From Rahnella inusitata_A (GTDB taxonomy: Bacteria; Pseudomonadota; Gammaproteobacteria; Enterobacterales; Enterobacteriaceae): a stretch of 64,000 nucleotides of DNA. The stretch is taken from positions 62,001 through 126,000 of the forward strand of contig NZ_CBCPJJ010000023.1 in the NCBI RefSeq assembly GCF_965118895.1, read 5' to 3'. The translations under genes and the position numbers were made by a program. Shown here one piece after another: positions 46,169-53,968 of the stretch (positions are counted from its first letter, which is position 1; each line of letters opens with the position of its first letter). The notes under the pieces are model-generated. The model was not told the origin of the DNA, did no database searches, and saw nothing but the letters and a program-made list of their open reading frames with translations.

Positions 46169-47353
46169 ATGCAATCAGATACCGTTTTGCGCAGGACAGC
46201 ATGGCTTCGCGTTGTGATGCTGGCGGTCGCCGCCTTTATCTTCAATACCACCGAATTTGTGCCGGTCGGATTACTCTCCGACATCGCCGCCAGTTTCAAT
46301 ATGAAGACGGCGCAGGTCGGCCTGATGCTCACCATTTACGCCTGGGTGGTCGCGCTGATGTCGCTGCCGCTGATGCTGCTGACCCGCAACGTCGAGCGAA
46401 AGCGCCTGCTGATCGTGATCTTCTGCCTGTTTATCGTCAGCCACGCACTCTCCGTCGTGGCCTGGGATTTCTGGAGTCTGGTGGCGTCACGCGTCGGTAT
46501 CGCCCTCTCCCACGCCATTTTCTGGTCGATTACCGCCTCGCTGGCTATCCGCGTGGCACCGGCCGGTAAAAAAACGCAGGCGCTCAGTATGTTAGCCACC
46601 GGCACCGCGCTGGCGATGGTGCTTGGCCTGCCGCTTGGCCGCCTCATCGGCCAGTATCTCGGCTGGCGAACCACCTTTATGTGCATTGGCGGCGTTGCGC
46701 TGCTGACGCTGATTTGCCTGATCAAACTGCTGCCGCCGTTGCCAAGCGAACATACCGGCTCCCTGAAAAGCGTCCCGATGCTGTTCCGCCGTCCGGCCCT
46801 GGTCGGCATGTATATTCTGACCGCGCTGATAGTGACCGCTCACTACACTGCTTACAGTTATATTGAGCCGTTTATTCAGACCGTCGCGGATATGGGTGAG
46901 AACTTTACTACCTTCCTGCTGCTGATTTTTGGTGGTGCGGGGATTTTCGGCAGCATTATTTTCAGCGTGTTCGGCAACCGCTTCCCGGCAGCGATGCTCA
47001 GCGGCCCGATCCTGATGGTTACACTCAGCATGTTGCTGCTGTTCTTAGCGGCGGCGTACCCGGTCAGCATTTCGATTCTGTGCGTGGTCTGGGGGCTGGC
47101 GATGATGATTATCGGACTGGCGATGCAGGTTCGCGTACTCGGACTGGCCTCCGACGCTACTGACGTATCGATGGCGCTGCTGTCGGGTATCTACAATATC
47201 GGGATCGGCGCGGGCGCATTGATCGGCAATCAGGTGAGTTTGCATCTGGCAATGAGCGACGTCGGCTACGCCGGCGGATTCCTCGGCTGTATCGCCTTTG
47301 TCTGGTGTCTGACGATTTTCAAACGCTATCCGCAGTTAAAAACCACCAGCTGA
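46169..47353 (+). CDS. sotB: Sugar efflux transporter SotB
   Basis: 394-residue DHA1-family exporter. E. coli SotB (YdeA) exports arabinose and IPTG. The conserved opening AWLRVVMLAVAAFIFNTTEF and LLPPLPSEHTGSLKS are nearly identical to E. coli SotB. Twelve membrane segments can be followed. The ribosome-binding site is weak. A hairpin terminator with good U-run orientation for the opposite gene lies just downstream. Confidence 0.94.
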   Translation: MQSDTVLRRTAWLRVVMLAVAAFIFNTTEFVPVGLLSDIAASFNMKTAQVGLMLTIYAWVVALMSLPLMLLTRNVERKRLLIVIFCLFIVSHALSVVAWDFWSLVASRVGIALSHAIFWSITASLAIRVAPAGKKTQALSMLATGTALAMVLGLPLGRLIGQYLGWRTTFMCIGGVALLTLICLIKLLPPLPSEHTGSLKSVPMLFRRPALVGMYILTALIVTAHYTAYSYIEPFIQTVADMGENFTTFLLLIFGGAGIFGSIIFSVFGNRFPAAMLSGPILMVTLSMLLLFLAAAYPVSISILCVVWGLAMMIIGLAMQVRVLGLASDATDVSMALLSGIYNIGIGAGALIGNQVSLHLAMSDVGYAGGFLGCIAFVWCLTIFKRYPQLKTTS

Positions 47354-47370
47354 TTGCATACGGCTGTGGT

Positions 47371-47403
47371 AAAAAACTCACTGCGCCGCAATAGCGCAGT
47401 GAG
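47371..47403 (-). terminator. Intrinsic terminator of the chemoreceptor gene
   Basis: Perfect 10-bp stem CTCACTGCGC / GCGCAGTGAG with a 7-base loop; the A-run at 47371-47376 gives the U-tail on the minus strand. It can also slow sotB transcripts. Confidence 0.85.
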
Positions 47404-47414
47404 CAATAAAACAA

Positions 47415-49244
47415 TTACTCGGTCACAAAACGTGAAACGGAACCCGCCAGGCTTTGCGCCTGATCGCGCAGCGCGTTGGCGGCGGCAGAAGACTCCTCCA
47501 CCAGCGCAGCGTTTTGCTGAGTCACGTTATCCATCTCGATAATCGCTTCCCCGACCTGAGAGATCCCGCGGTTCTGCTCATCTGACGCCTGAGCAATTTC
47601 ATTCAGAATTTCAGTGACATTACCGATGGACGTCACGATGTCATGCATCGTCGTGCCTGCCTGTTCGACCAGCTCAGACCCGGCGCTGATACGCTCGACC
47701 GATTCGCCAATCAGCTCCTCGATCTCTTTTGCAGCCTGCGCGCTGCGCTGCGCCAGACTTCTTACTTCACTGGCCACCACCGCAAAACCTCTCCCCTGCT
47801 CACCGGCACGCGCCGCTTCGACCGCCGCATTCAGCGCCAGAATATTGGTCTGGAATGCAATGCTGTTGATGACGGTAGTGATTTCACCAATTTTGCCTGA
47901 ACTGGCGGTGATCTCATTCATGGTTTTCACCACGTGATTGACCAGTGTGCCGCCCTTGTTGGCCGTCTCAGAGGTCTTGCGCGCCAGCTGGCTGGAGTGG
48001 TGAATATTGTCGACATTCTGTTTCACCGTCGCGGTTAACTGCTCCATGCTGGCCGCCGTTTCTTCCAGCGCAGCGGCCTGCTCTTCGGTGCGCGCGGACA
48101 GATCATTATTCCCCGCCGCAATTTCGCCCGACGCAAGACTGACCTGCGACACACCGCTGCGGATGTCGCCGATAATGCGGCGCAGCTCGTCGTTCATTGC
48201 ACCTACTGCCTGCATCAGTTCACCCAGTTCATCACGACGTGTGGTCTCCAGATGAGCACGCAGATCGCCACGGGCAATTTGCTGTGCAACGCGCAACGTC
48301 GCGGACAGCGGCGTGGTGATTTGGCGAGTGATAATGAACGCGATTGCAATGCTTAACAGCACCGCCGCCACCATGATCATCGACATCCATAAAATCGCCT
48401 GATTGATATCCGAATGCGTCGATTTCAGCTCTTCCTGAAACAGGGAACTGCTGGCCGTCGTCAGCGCCATGCCAGACTTCGCAAGCATTTTCGTTGCCTG
48501 CTCTTCGGCAAGATAAGAAGCCAGATACGCCTGTGCACTTTCTTGTTTCGCGCCCACCGAACGCACCACGTCGCTTAACGCATTAGCATCCGCCGCGCTC
48601 AGCTGCGGTTTCACTGCATCCATAAGTTGAATCGATTCAGCGATGAATCGTACCAACGCCTGCTGCGCCTCTTCGGTATTCTGGAGTTCAAGCAGTTTGA
48701 CGCGCACCGCTACGCCGGTGAGGTGCTTGCCGATTTCATTCAACGCATTCGCCGTGACCGCCGTGGCGGGATCCTGCGAATACGCCTGTGCCAGACGCGT
48801 CACGTCGGCCTCTTCTTTGGTCAGACCCAGCGAGCCGACAATGCTTTCACGTTTGCGGGTTTCGCTGACCGTTTCCGCGCGCTGCTCCCGATAGCCCTGC
48901 ATCGCGCCCGGTAATGTCCGCAGCAACTCCAGCTGCTCAGGACGCCACTTGTAGGCCTGCAAACTTTCTATCTTGAGATCGACCTGTTTCAATCCTGCTT
49001 CGTTAATGCCGATGAACTTTTCATCATGGGTTTTGACATATTGCAGCCTTGCATCTTTCGATAAAGCAAACTGATCGGTGATCACTTTTAACTGACTGAT
49101 TTTCTCGGCACGCCCGGAGATATCATTAAGGTTTTTAATGCCACAGATCGCGACCGCCACGCTGAGTAACAGAACAAGCCCGAAACCGGTTGCCAGTTTC
49201 TTTCCGACTTTAACATTTTCAAAACAAACTAATAACTTTCTCAT
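47415..49244 (-). CDS. Methyl-accepting chemotaxis protein with HBM-type sensor
   Basis: 609-residue chemoreceptor. Membrane segment 1 is at about residues 19-37; then a periplasmic four-helix sensor of about 240 residues (the size of a helical bimodular domain); membrane segment 2 at about 283-306; HAMP; and the cytoplasmic coiled coil. The tip reads IAFQTNILALNAAVEAARAG. The C-terminus lacks the NWETF pentapeptide that tethers CheR, so it needs help for methylation. The ligand is unknown; HBM receptors often sense organic acids. Confidence 0.92.
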   Translation of the reverse strand: MRKLLVCFENVKVGKKLATGFGLVLLLSVAVAICGIKNLNDISGRAEKISQLKVITDQFALSKDARLQYVKTHDEKFIGINEAGLKQVDLKIESLQAYKWRPEQLELLRTLPGAMQGYREQRAETVSETRKRESIVGSLGLTKEEADVTRLAQAYSQDPATAVTANALNEIGKHLTGVAVRVKLLELQNTEEAQQALVRFIAESIQLMDAVKPQLSAADANALSDVVRSVGAKQESAQAYLASYLAEEQATKMLAKSGMALTTASSSLFQEELKSTHSDINQAILWMSMIMVAAVLLSIAIAFIITRQITTPLSATLRVAQQIARGDLRAHLETTRRDELGELMQAVGAMNDELRRIIGDIRSGVSQVSLASGEIAAGNNDLSARTEEQAAALEETAASMEQLTATVKQNVDNIHHSSQLARKTSETANKGGTLVNHVVKTMNEITASSGKIGEITTVINSIAFQTNILALNAAVEAARAGEQGRGFAVVASEVRSLAQRSAQAAKEIEELIGESVERISAGSELVEQAGTTMHDIVTSIGNVTEILNEIAQASDEQNRGISQVGEAIIEMDNVTQQNAALVEESSAAANALRDQAQSLAGSVSRFVTE

Positions 49245-49302
49245 AATAATTAACGCTCCATTATTTTGTTTATATATGCAGGTGTTACCTAAAGCCTTTG
49301 CA

Positions 49303-49310
49303 TTATCGGC
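49303..49310 (-). promoter_or_regulatory. Sigma-28 (FliA) -10 element before the chemoreceptor gene
   Basis: The minus strand carries GCCGATAA, the exact FliA -10 consensus, about 60 bases upstream of the chemoreceptor ATG. The matching -35 (TAAAGTTT) is weak: TTAATTAA-like sequence lies about 11 bases upstream. It fits class III flagellar control. Confidence 0.55.
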
Positions 49311-49491
49311 AGGTAAGGAGAATTAATTAATGATCGTTATAATGATTAAGGGAAATATCACGTTATGTAACTATATAAAGTGCAATGGGAAGAATATTGA
49401 TGAATAAACACGCAGAGGATTGGAATTGGAGAAGGATTATTGATGATTACCGACCCGCAACGCGACGGGTCAGCTATTTTTTACTTTCGTA

Positions 49492-49908
49492 TCAGCGCAG
49501 TAGCTTCAGATTTCCGGTGAGCGATTTGATCCACTTTTCCGGCCCGACCAGGCCTAAGCCGTCGATCACTTCATCATGCAAATCGCGCAGCAAAAACGTA
49601 TTTTCGTACTCTTCAAACGAATGAAGGGACCGGGCAAACGCCGGGAACGCCACCACACCTCGCTCGCCGCCCGCATCGAGGGCTTTAAACATCAGCGCCT
49701 TAAGGTGATCCGTTGTGCCCTGTAAAACGGGGACGGGATATTTTGAACTGACATCGATCGTCGCCCCCTTCATATCGGTCAGTGAGTTACCCGCCAGCAT
49801 CGGAAATTTCGCTGCCAGACCAATACCTATTGCGCCCGCCGTGTTAGCCAGCAATCCCGGCGGAAGGTCAGGATTAAGGATAATCGCCAGCCGGAGTGTG
49901 TCTGTCAT
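49492..49908 (-). CDS. DUF2000-family protein
   Basis: 138 residues, family of unknown function, often found divergent from an Lrp/AsnC regulator as here. The LAIILNPDLPPGLLANTAGAIG opening is typical (shown in part: LPPGLLANTAGAIG). Start at ATG 49908 with AAAGGGCG eight bases upstream; an in-frame start at 49953 has no support. It may bind a small molecule; no catalytic motif is known. Confidence 0.85.
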   Translation of the reverse strand: MTDTLRLAIILNPDLPPGLLANTAGAIGIGLAAKFPMLAGNSLTDMKGATIDVSSKYPVPVLQGTTDHLKALMFKALDAGGERGVVAFPAFARSLHSFEEYENTFLLRDLHDEVIDGLGLVGPEKWIKSLTGNLKLLR

Positions 49909-50040
49909 TGTGTCGCCCTTTGTCATCATCAGTGATACATAAAGCATAACCATCCGCTGCTGAAAGGTGCTTTCTTTTATTGGTGAAAAATGCCCTAATC
50001 TGGTTACTCCTTTCCAAAATAGACTTCATGAAGGCAAATT

Positions 50041-50508
50041 ATGTCCGCAGAAGAAATTTTACCGGCAGACCTTCGCATCCTTAAGCAACTTCAGAATTCG
50101 GGGCGGATGACCAATCAGGAGCTGGCTGGAAAAGTTGGCATGGCGGCCTCTCCCTGCTGGCGCCGGGTAAAGCAGCTGGAAGACAGCGGCGTGATAACCG
50201 GTTATCAGGCGAATATCGACAGGAAAAAAGTCGGCCTCGGGTTGCTGGCGTTTATCCGGGTCAAAATCGACAGTCACAGCGAAGAAGATGCCCAACGTTT
50301 CGAGCAGCAGGTCGGCGCATTACCGTCGGTGATTGCCTGCTACGCGATTGCCGGGGATGCGGATTTTCTGTTGCAGGTCGTGGCGAAAGATCTTGATAGT
50401 TTTTCGAGCTTTGCGATGGAAGTGGTGCGCCGTCTGCCGGGGATTAAAGAGATGCAGACATCGTTTGTGCTGAGGGAAGTAAAACCTCTGGATGTGCTGC
50501 CGTTGTGA
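50041..50508 (+). CDS. Lrp/AsnC-family transcriptional regulator
   Basis: 155 residues. The N-terminal helix-turn-helix (MTNQELAGKVGMAASPCWRRV) gives way to a RAM ligand-binding domain with ACYAIAGDADFLLQVVA. Divergent from the DUF2000 gene, with 132 bases between starts, so that gene is its likely target. Probably responds to an amino acid. Confidence 0.9.
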   Translation: MSAEEILPADLRILKQLQNSGRMTNQELAGKVGMAASPCWRRVKQLEDSGVITGYQANIDRKKVGLGLLAFIRVKIDSHSEEDAQRFEQQVGALPSVIACYAIAGDADFLLQVVAKDLDSFSSFAMEVVRRLPGIKEMQTSFVLREVKPLDVLPL

Positions 50509-50595
50509 GAGGATTTAAGGCTCAGCGGGGAGCTTTGCAAAACGCCATACTATTTTGAATGAACCATCGGCTTGCTATCACGAGAATTAGATATT

Positions 50596-50634
50596 TATGC
50601 AATAAAATTCACATAAATATGCAAAATGTATTTT
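50596..50634 (+). promoter_or_regulatory. Pair of ARG boxes before argG
   Basis: TATGCAATAAAATTCACA (50596-50613) matches 16 of 18 positions of the ArgR consensus wNTGAATwwwwATTCANw. A weaker second box (50617-50634) follows after three bases, the usual paired spacing. ArgR with arginine would repress argG here. Confidence 0.65.
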
Positions 50635-50713
50635 ACCTGAACCCCGTTTTACGATATCAATATAGGCATTGAAACTTTTAACAGACAGACCTAATTCATA
50701 CAGGATTGAACCG

Positions 50714-52075
50714 ATGACAACTATTCTCAAGCACCTTCCTATCAATCAGCGTGTGGGTATCGCTTTCTCCGGCGGTTTGGACACCAGTGCAGCACTGCTG
50801 TGGATGCAAAAAAAAGGGGCGATTCCTTATGCTTACACAGCCAATCTGGGTCAGCCTGATGAAGAAGATTACGATGCCATTCCGCGCAAAGCGATGGAGT
50901 ATGGTGCAGAGAAAGCTCGCCTGATTGATTGCCGTAAACAACTGGTTGCCGAAGGGATTGCCGCCATTCAGTGTGGCGCATTCCATAACACCACCGCTGG
51001 CGTCACTTATTTCAACACCACCCCGCTGGGCCGCGCCGTGACCGGCACCATGCTGGTTGCCGCGATGAAAGAAGATGGCGTGAATATCTGGGGTGACGGC
51101 AGTACTTACAAAGGCAACGATATCGAGCGTTTCTATCGTTACGGTCTGCTGACCAATGCTGAGTTGAAAATTTATAAGCCGTGGCTGGATACCGATTTCA
51201 TCGATGAACTGGGTGGCCGTCATGAGATGTCAGAATTTATGATTCAGTCCGGTTTCGACTACAAAATGTCGACCGAGAAAGCCTACTCCACTGACTCCAA
51301 CATGCTGGGCGCGACGCACGAAGCCAAAGATCTGGAGTTCCTAGATTCCGGCGTGAAAATTGTTAACCCGATTATGGGCGTGAAATTCTGGGACGAGAAT
51401 GTGGTCGTGAAAGCGGAAGAAGTTTCCATCCGTTTTGAGCGTGGCTACCCTGTTGCGCTCAATGGCGTGACCTTTGACGACAGCGTCGAGCTGATGATGG
51501 AAGCCAACCGCATCGGCGGCCGTCATGGCTTGGGTATGAGCGATCAGATCGAAAACCGTATCATCGAAGCCAAAAGTCGTGGCATTTATGAAGCCCCTGG
51601 AATGGCGCTGCTGCACATCGCCTACGAGCGTCTGCTGACGGGTATTCATAACGAAGATACCATCGAGCAATATCATGCGAATGGCCGCGTGCTGGGTCGT
51701 CTGCTGTATCAGGGCCGCTGGTTCGATCCGCAGGCGTTGATGCTACGTGACTCCGCTCAGCGTTGGGTCGCCAGCGAAATCACCGGTGAAGTGACGCTGG
51801 AACTGCGCCGTGGCAATGACTACACCATCATGAATACGGTCTCTGAGAATCTGACTTACAAACCAGAGCGTCTGACCATGGAGAAAGGGGATTCCGTCTT
51901 CTCGCCTGATGACCGTATTGGCCAGCTGACCATGCGTAATCTGGATATCACCGATACCCGCGAAAAGCTGCAAAATTATGTTGAGACAGGCCTGCTGACA
52001 TCTTCTGCCTCAACCGGTTTACCACAGGTGGATAACAATAATCTGCCGCGTGGATTGCAGGTGAAGAACAAGTAA
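50714..52075 (+). CDS. argG: Argininosuccinate synthase
   Basis: Joins citrulline and aspartate with ATP to give argininosuccinate, the penultimate step of arginine synthesis. The 453-residue protein has the PP-loop SGGLDTSA and the citrulline/aspartate-binding region TYKGNDIERFYRYGL of the E. coli type. I chose ATG 50714; the frame is open to 50669 without family homology. ARG boxes lie upstream and a hairpin terminator downstream. Confidence 0.97.
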   Translation: MTTILKHLPINQRVGIAFSGGLDTSAALLWMQKKGAIPYAYTANLGQPDEEDYDAIPRKAMEYGAEKARLIDCRKQLVAEGIAAIQCGAFHNTTAGVTYFNTTPLGRAVTGTMLVAAMKEDGVNIWGDGSTYKGNDIERFYRYGLLTNAELKIYKPWLDTDFIDELGGRHEMSEFMIQSGFDYKMSTEKAYSTDSNMLGATHEAKDLEFLDSGVKIVNPIMGVKFWDENVVVKAEEVSIRFERGYPVALNGVTFDDSVELMMEANRIGGRHGLGMSDQIENRIIEAKSRGIYEAPGMALLHIAYERLLTGIHNEDTIEQYHANGRVLGRLLYQGRWFDPQALMLRDSAQRWVASEITGEVTLELRRGNDYTIMNTVSENLTYKPERLTMEKGDSVFSPDDRIGQLTMRNLDITDTREKLQNYVETGLLTSSASTGLPQVDNNNLPRGLQVKNK

Positions 52076-52094
52076 TTGCTGTTAGCATAAAATG

Positions 52095-52131
52095 AAGCAG
52101 GTTTGGGTGAGACGCCTGGACCTGCTTTAAA
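52095..52131 (+). terminator. argG terminator
   Basis: Outer stem AAGCAGGT / ACCTGCTT with an inner TTGGG / CCTGG helix, then TTAAAA. It is about 20 bases past the argG stop codon. Confidence 0.65.
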
Positions 52132-52476
52132 AACATTACCGAAACTGCATTAATCACTCGCCATTGTCTGTCTGGGTAAACACACAACTCATTACTGCGT
52201 ATATTGCGTTCTATTAATTAATTCGCTTGCGGTTCAAATTAGAGGCCCGGCCAGATAATAAAATGACAGACGCATGGCTGAGCATTAATTCAGGCAAAGC
52301 AACAAAGAGTTTTAAAATACGTTCTATTTTAACCAACCCCGACAGTAAATATTTATGAATAGTTTATTCTCGGTTAATTTTTAATTATTTCATACATCTG
52401 ACGGGTATTCACCTGGTCAAAGCCAGGTGAATATAAAGAGCTCCCGCAGTGCTGCTATAATCACACAAATATGCTT
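52132..52476. other. AT-rich gap with one strong stem-loop
   Basis: No gene seen. At 52406-52433 a perfect 11-bp inverted repeat (TATTCACCTGG, TCAAAG, CCAGGTGAATA) lies about 45 bases past the end of the orphan gene on the minus strand and is probably its transcript end, though no U-run follows. Confidence 0.6.
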
Positions 52477-53196
52477 TTACCTGAAAGACATACCATCTGC
52501 GAGAGAGAGTTGTCCGAAAGGTCTTGCAGATTCTATCCTCTGCTGGTCTATGTCTATTTTTCCAACTTTGACAGTATTAAGAGAGCAATTGTCCTTATAG
52601 TGATCATAATATGCGCCACCGCAGAGACCGGCCAATCCACGGGATGACCATTTTTTCATTTTAATTCGCCAAAAATGATCAAAGTGCTCCAGTGGACAGA
52701 CAATCTTCGTCCAGGGATCACAAATCATTGTGTTATCCAGAATTGACCTCGAATGACCAGAAGGACGGGTGCCCACCAGGACAAACGCGTGATCAACAGG
52801 CACTGGCATATAAACTCGCATAATTTGCACTTGTGTTCCGGCAGCCGCATCAAGACGGCTGGCTCTGTCGAGCAGGTAATAAAAAGCGAGAACAGCGTTT
52901 TCGCCGCAGTTACCTGCATGAGGAATCCGGTTGAGATAATCCCTCTCAAGCGTGTTAGCTACTTCACGCGGAGGTAGTTTCTGGTCACGTAAACTCAGAA
53001 GATTCTTGAGTCGAGTGGCATCCGCTTCAGCTGTATGTAGGCTCCAACGCTTCGGATCACTGGACATCATCTTGCTTACATGACGTTTATCAGTATAAAT
53101 TTTATTCGTTGCTTTAAGAGGCAATCGTGAACGTGCGTACTTAACAGCATCTAATAGTATAGGCGTCATTGCATGTTCAAATTTTTTATCAATCAC
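52477..53196 (-). CDS. Orphan protein with papain-like Cys-His-Asp layout (effector-like)
   Basis: 239 residues from a GTG start with AAGGA seven bases upstream. I recognise no named family. The central part has a cysteine in GNCGENAVLAFYYLLD (C97), a histidine in VDHAFVLVG (H136) and an aspartate in CDPW (D160), the order, spacing and local context of papain/transglutaminase-like enzymes that occur among bacterial effectors and toxins. The N-terminal 90 residues are helical and polar, with no signal peptide. Flanks are far more AT-rich than the backbone and tRNA-Gly is close by, both signs of transfer. No immunity or chaperone gene is visible. Confidence 0.75.
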   Translation of the reverse strand: MIDKKFEHAMTPILLDAVKYARSRLPLKATNKIYTDKRHVSKMMSSDPKRWSLHTAEADATRLKNLLSLRDQKLPPREVANTLERDYLNRIPHAGNCGENAVLAFYYLLDRASRLDAAAGTQVQIMRVYMPVPVDHAFVLVGTRPSGHSRSILDNTMICDPWTKIVCPLEHFDHFWRIKMKKWSSRGLAGLCGGAYYDHYKDNCSLNTVKVGKIDIDQQRIESARPFGQLSLADGMSFR

Positions 53197-53791
53197 AACT
53201 AAATCCTTTTACTTTAAATTATCATTACTTATACGTTTCATGTTATTTAAAATTAACGTGTCATTCATGTTTTAATATAAAAACCACCATTCATAAACCA
53301 GATGAATAATTACAGTGATTAACATACAAATTAACAACCATAGAAAACGGTTAAACTATACCTGAATAATGATGCTCACTAAATATTGAGTTATTACTTT
53401 AAAATGTTAGATTTTGCAATTAACTAAAAAAACAAGCACACTCATTTAGTTAGAAAATTAAATGGCTGTGTATAATAAGCAGGTGAATTTTAAAAAGATT
53501 TAGCATTATCCGCGGTAATGTTCGAACATGATATTTGCGAAGGTTATTTCCAGTGTATGAATCTGATCTGTAATGCATAATTTTATTAACCCGTCATTAT
53601 TGACATCGTACTTTGTCAATCAACGGGGAGTGAGTCACTTCGTCCGGTGTAGAGAAGCGCTATACACCAAGCTATGCACCAATATGTTCAGATATTGATA
53701 GAGCGGAGTAAACGCTATTGGAGTCAAACAATTTAATAATCTGATTTTACTGGGTTTAGTAGACATTGAAAGAGAGTAATGAAGGACGTTT
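53197..53791. other. AT-rich stretch next to tRNA-Gly, no gene
   Basis: 595 bases, strongly AT-rich, with stops in all frames. A dyad ATTGACA-N8-TGTCAAT is at 53599-53620. It holds the promoter of the orphan gene. No integrase remnant or copy of the tRNA 3' end was found by eye. Confidence 0.6.
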
Positions 53792-53865
53792 TGGAGCGGG
53801 TGAAGGGAATCGAACCCTCGTATGCAGCTTGGGAAGCTGCCGTTCTACCATTGAACTACACCCGC
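53792..53865 (-). tRNA. glyU: tRNA-Gly (anticodon CCC)
   Basis: 74-nt cloverleaf on the minus strand: acceptor GCGGGTG / CACCCGC, D-loop TTCAATGGTAGAA, anticodon loop TTCCCAA giving CCC, T-loop GGTTCGATTCC, and encoded CCA end. It closely matches E. coli glyU, the tRNA that reads GGG. Confidence 0.97.
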
Positions 53866-53968
53866 ATCGGTTTGCGAGGGGCATTATAACCTTAACTCTC
53901 TGACTGACAAGCAGTAAAACACCGCCGGATGGCGGTGTTTTGAGCAGTCAGATTGCAGGGATGTGATC

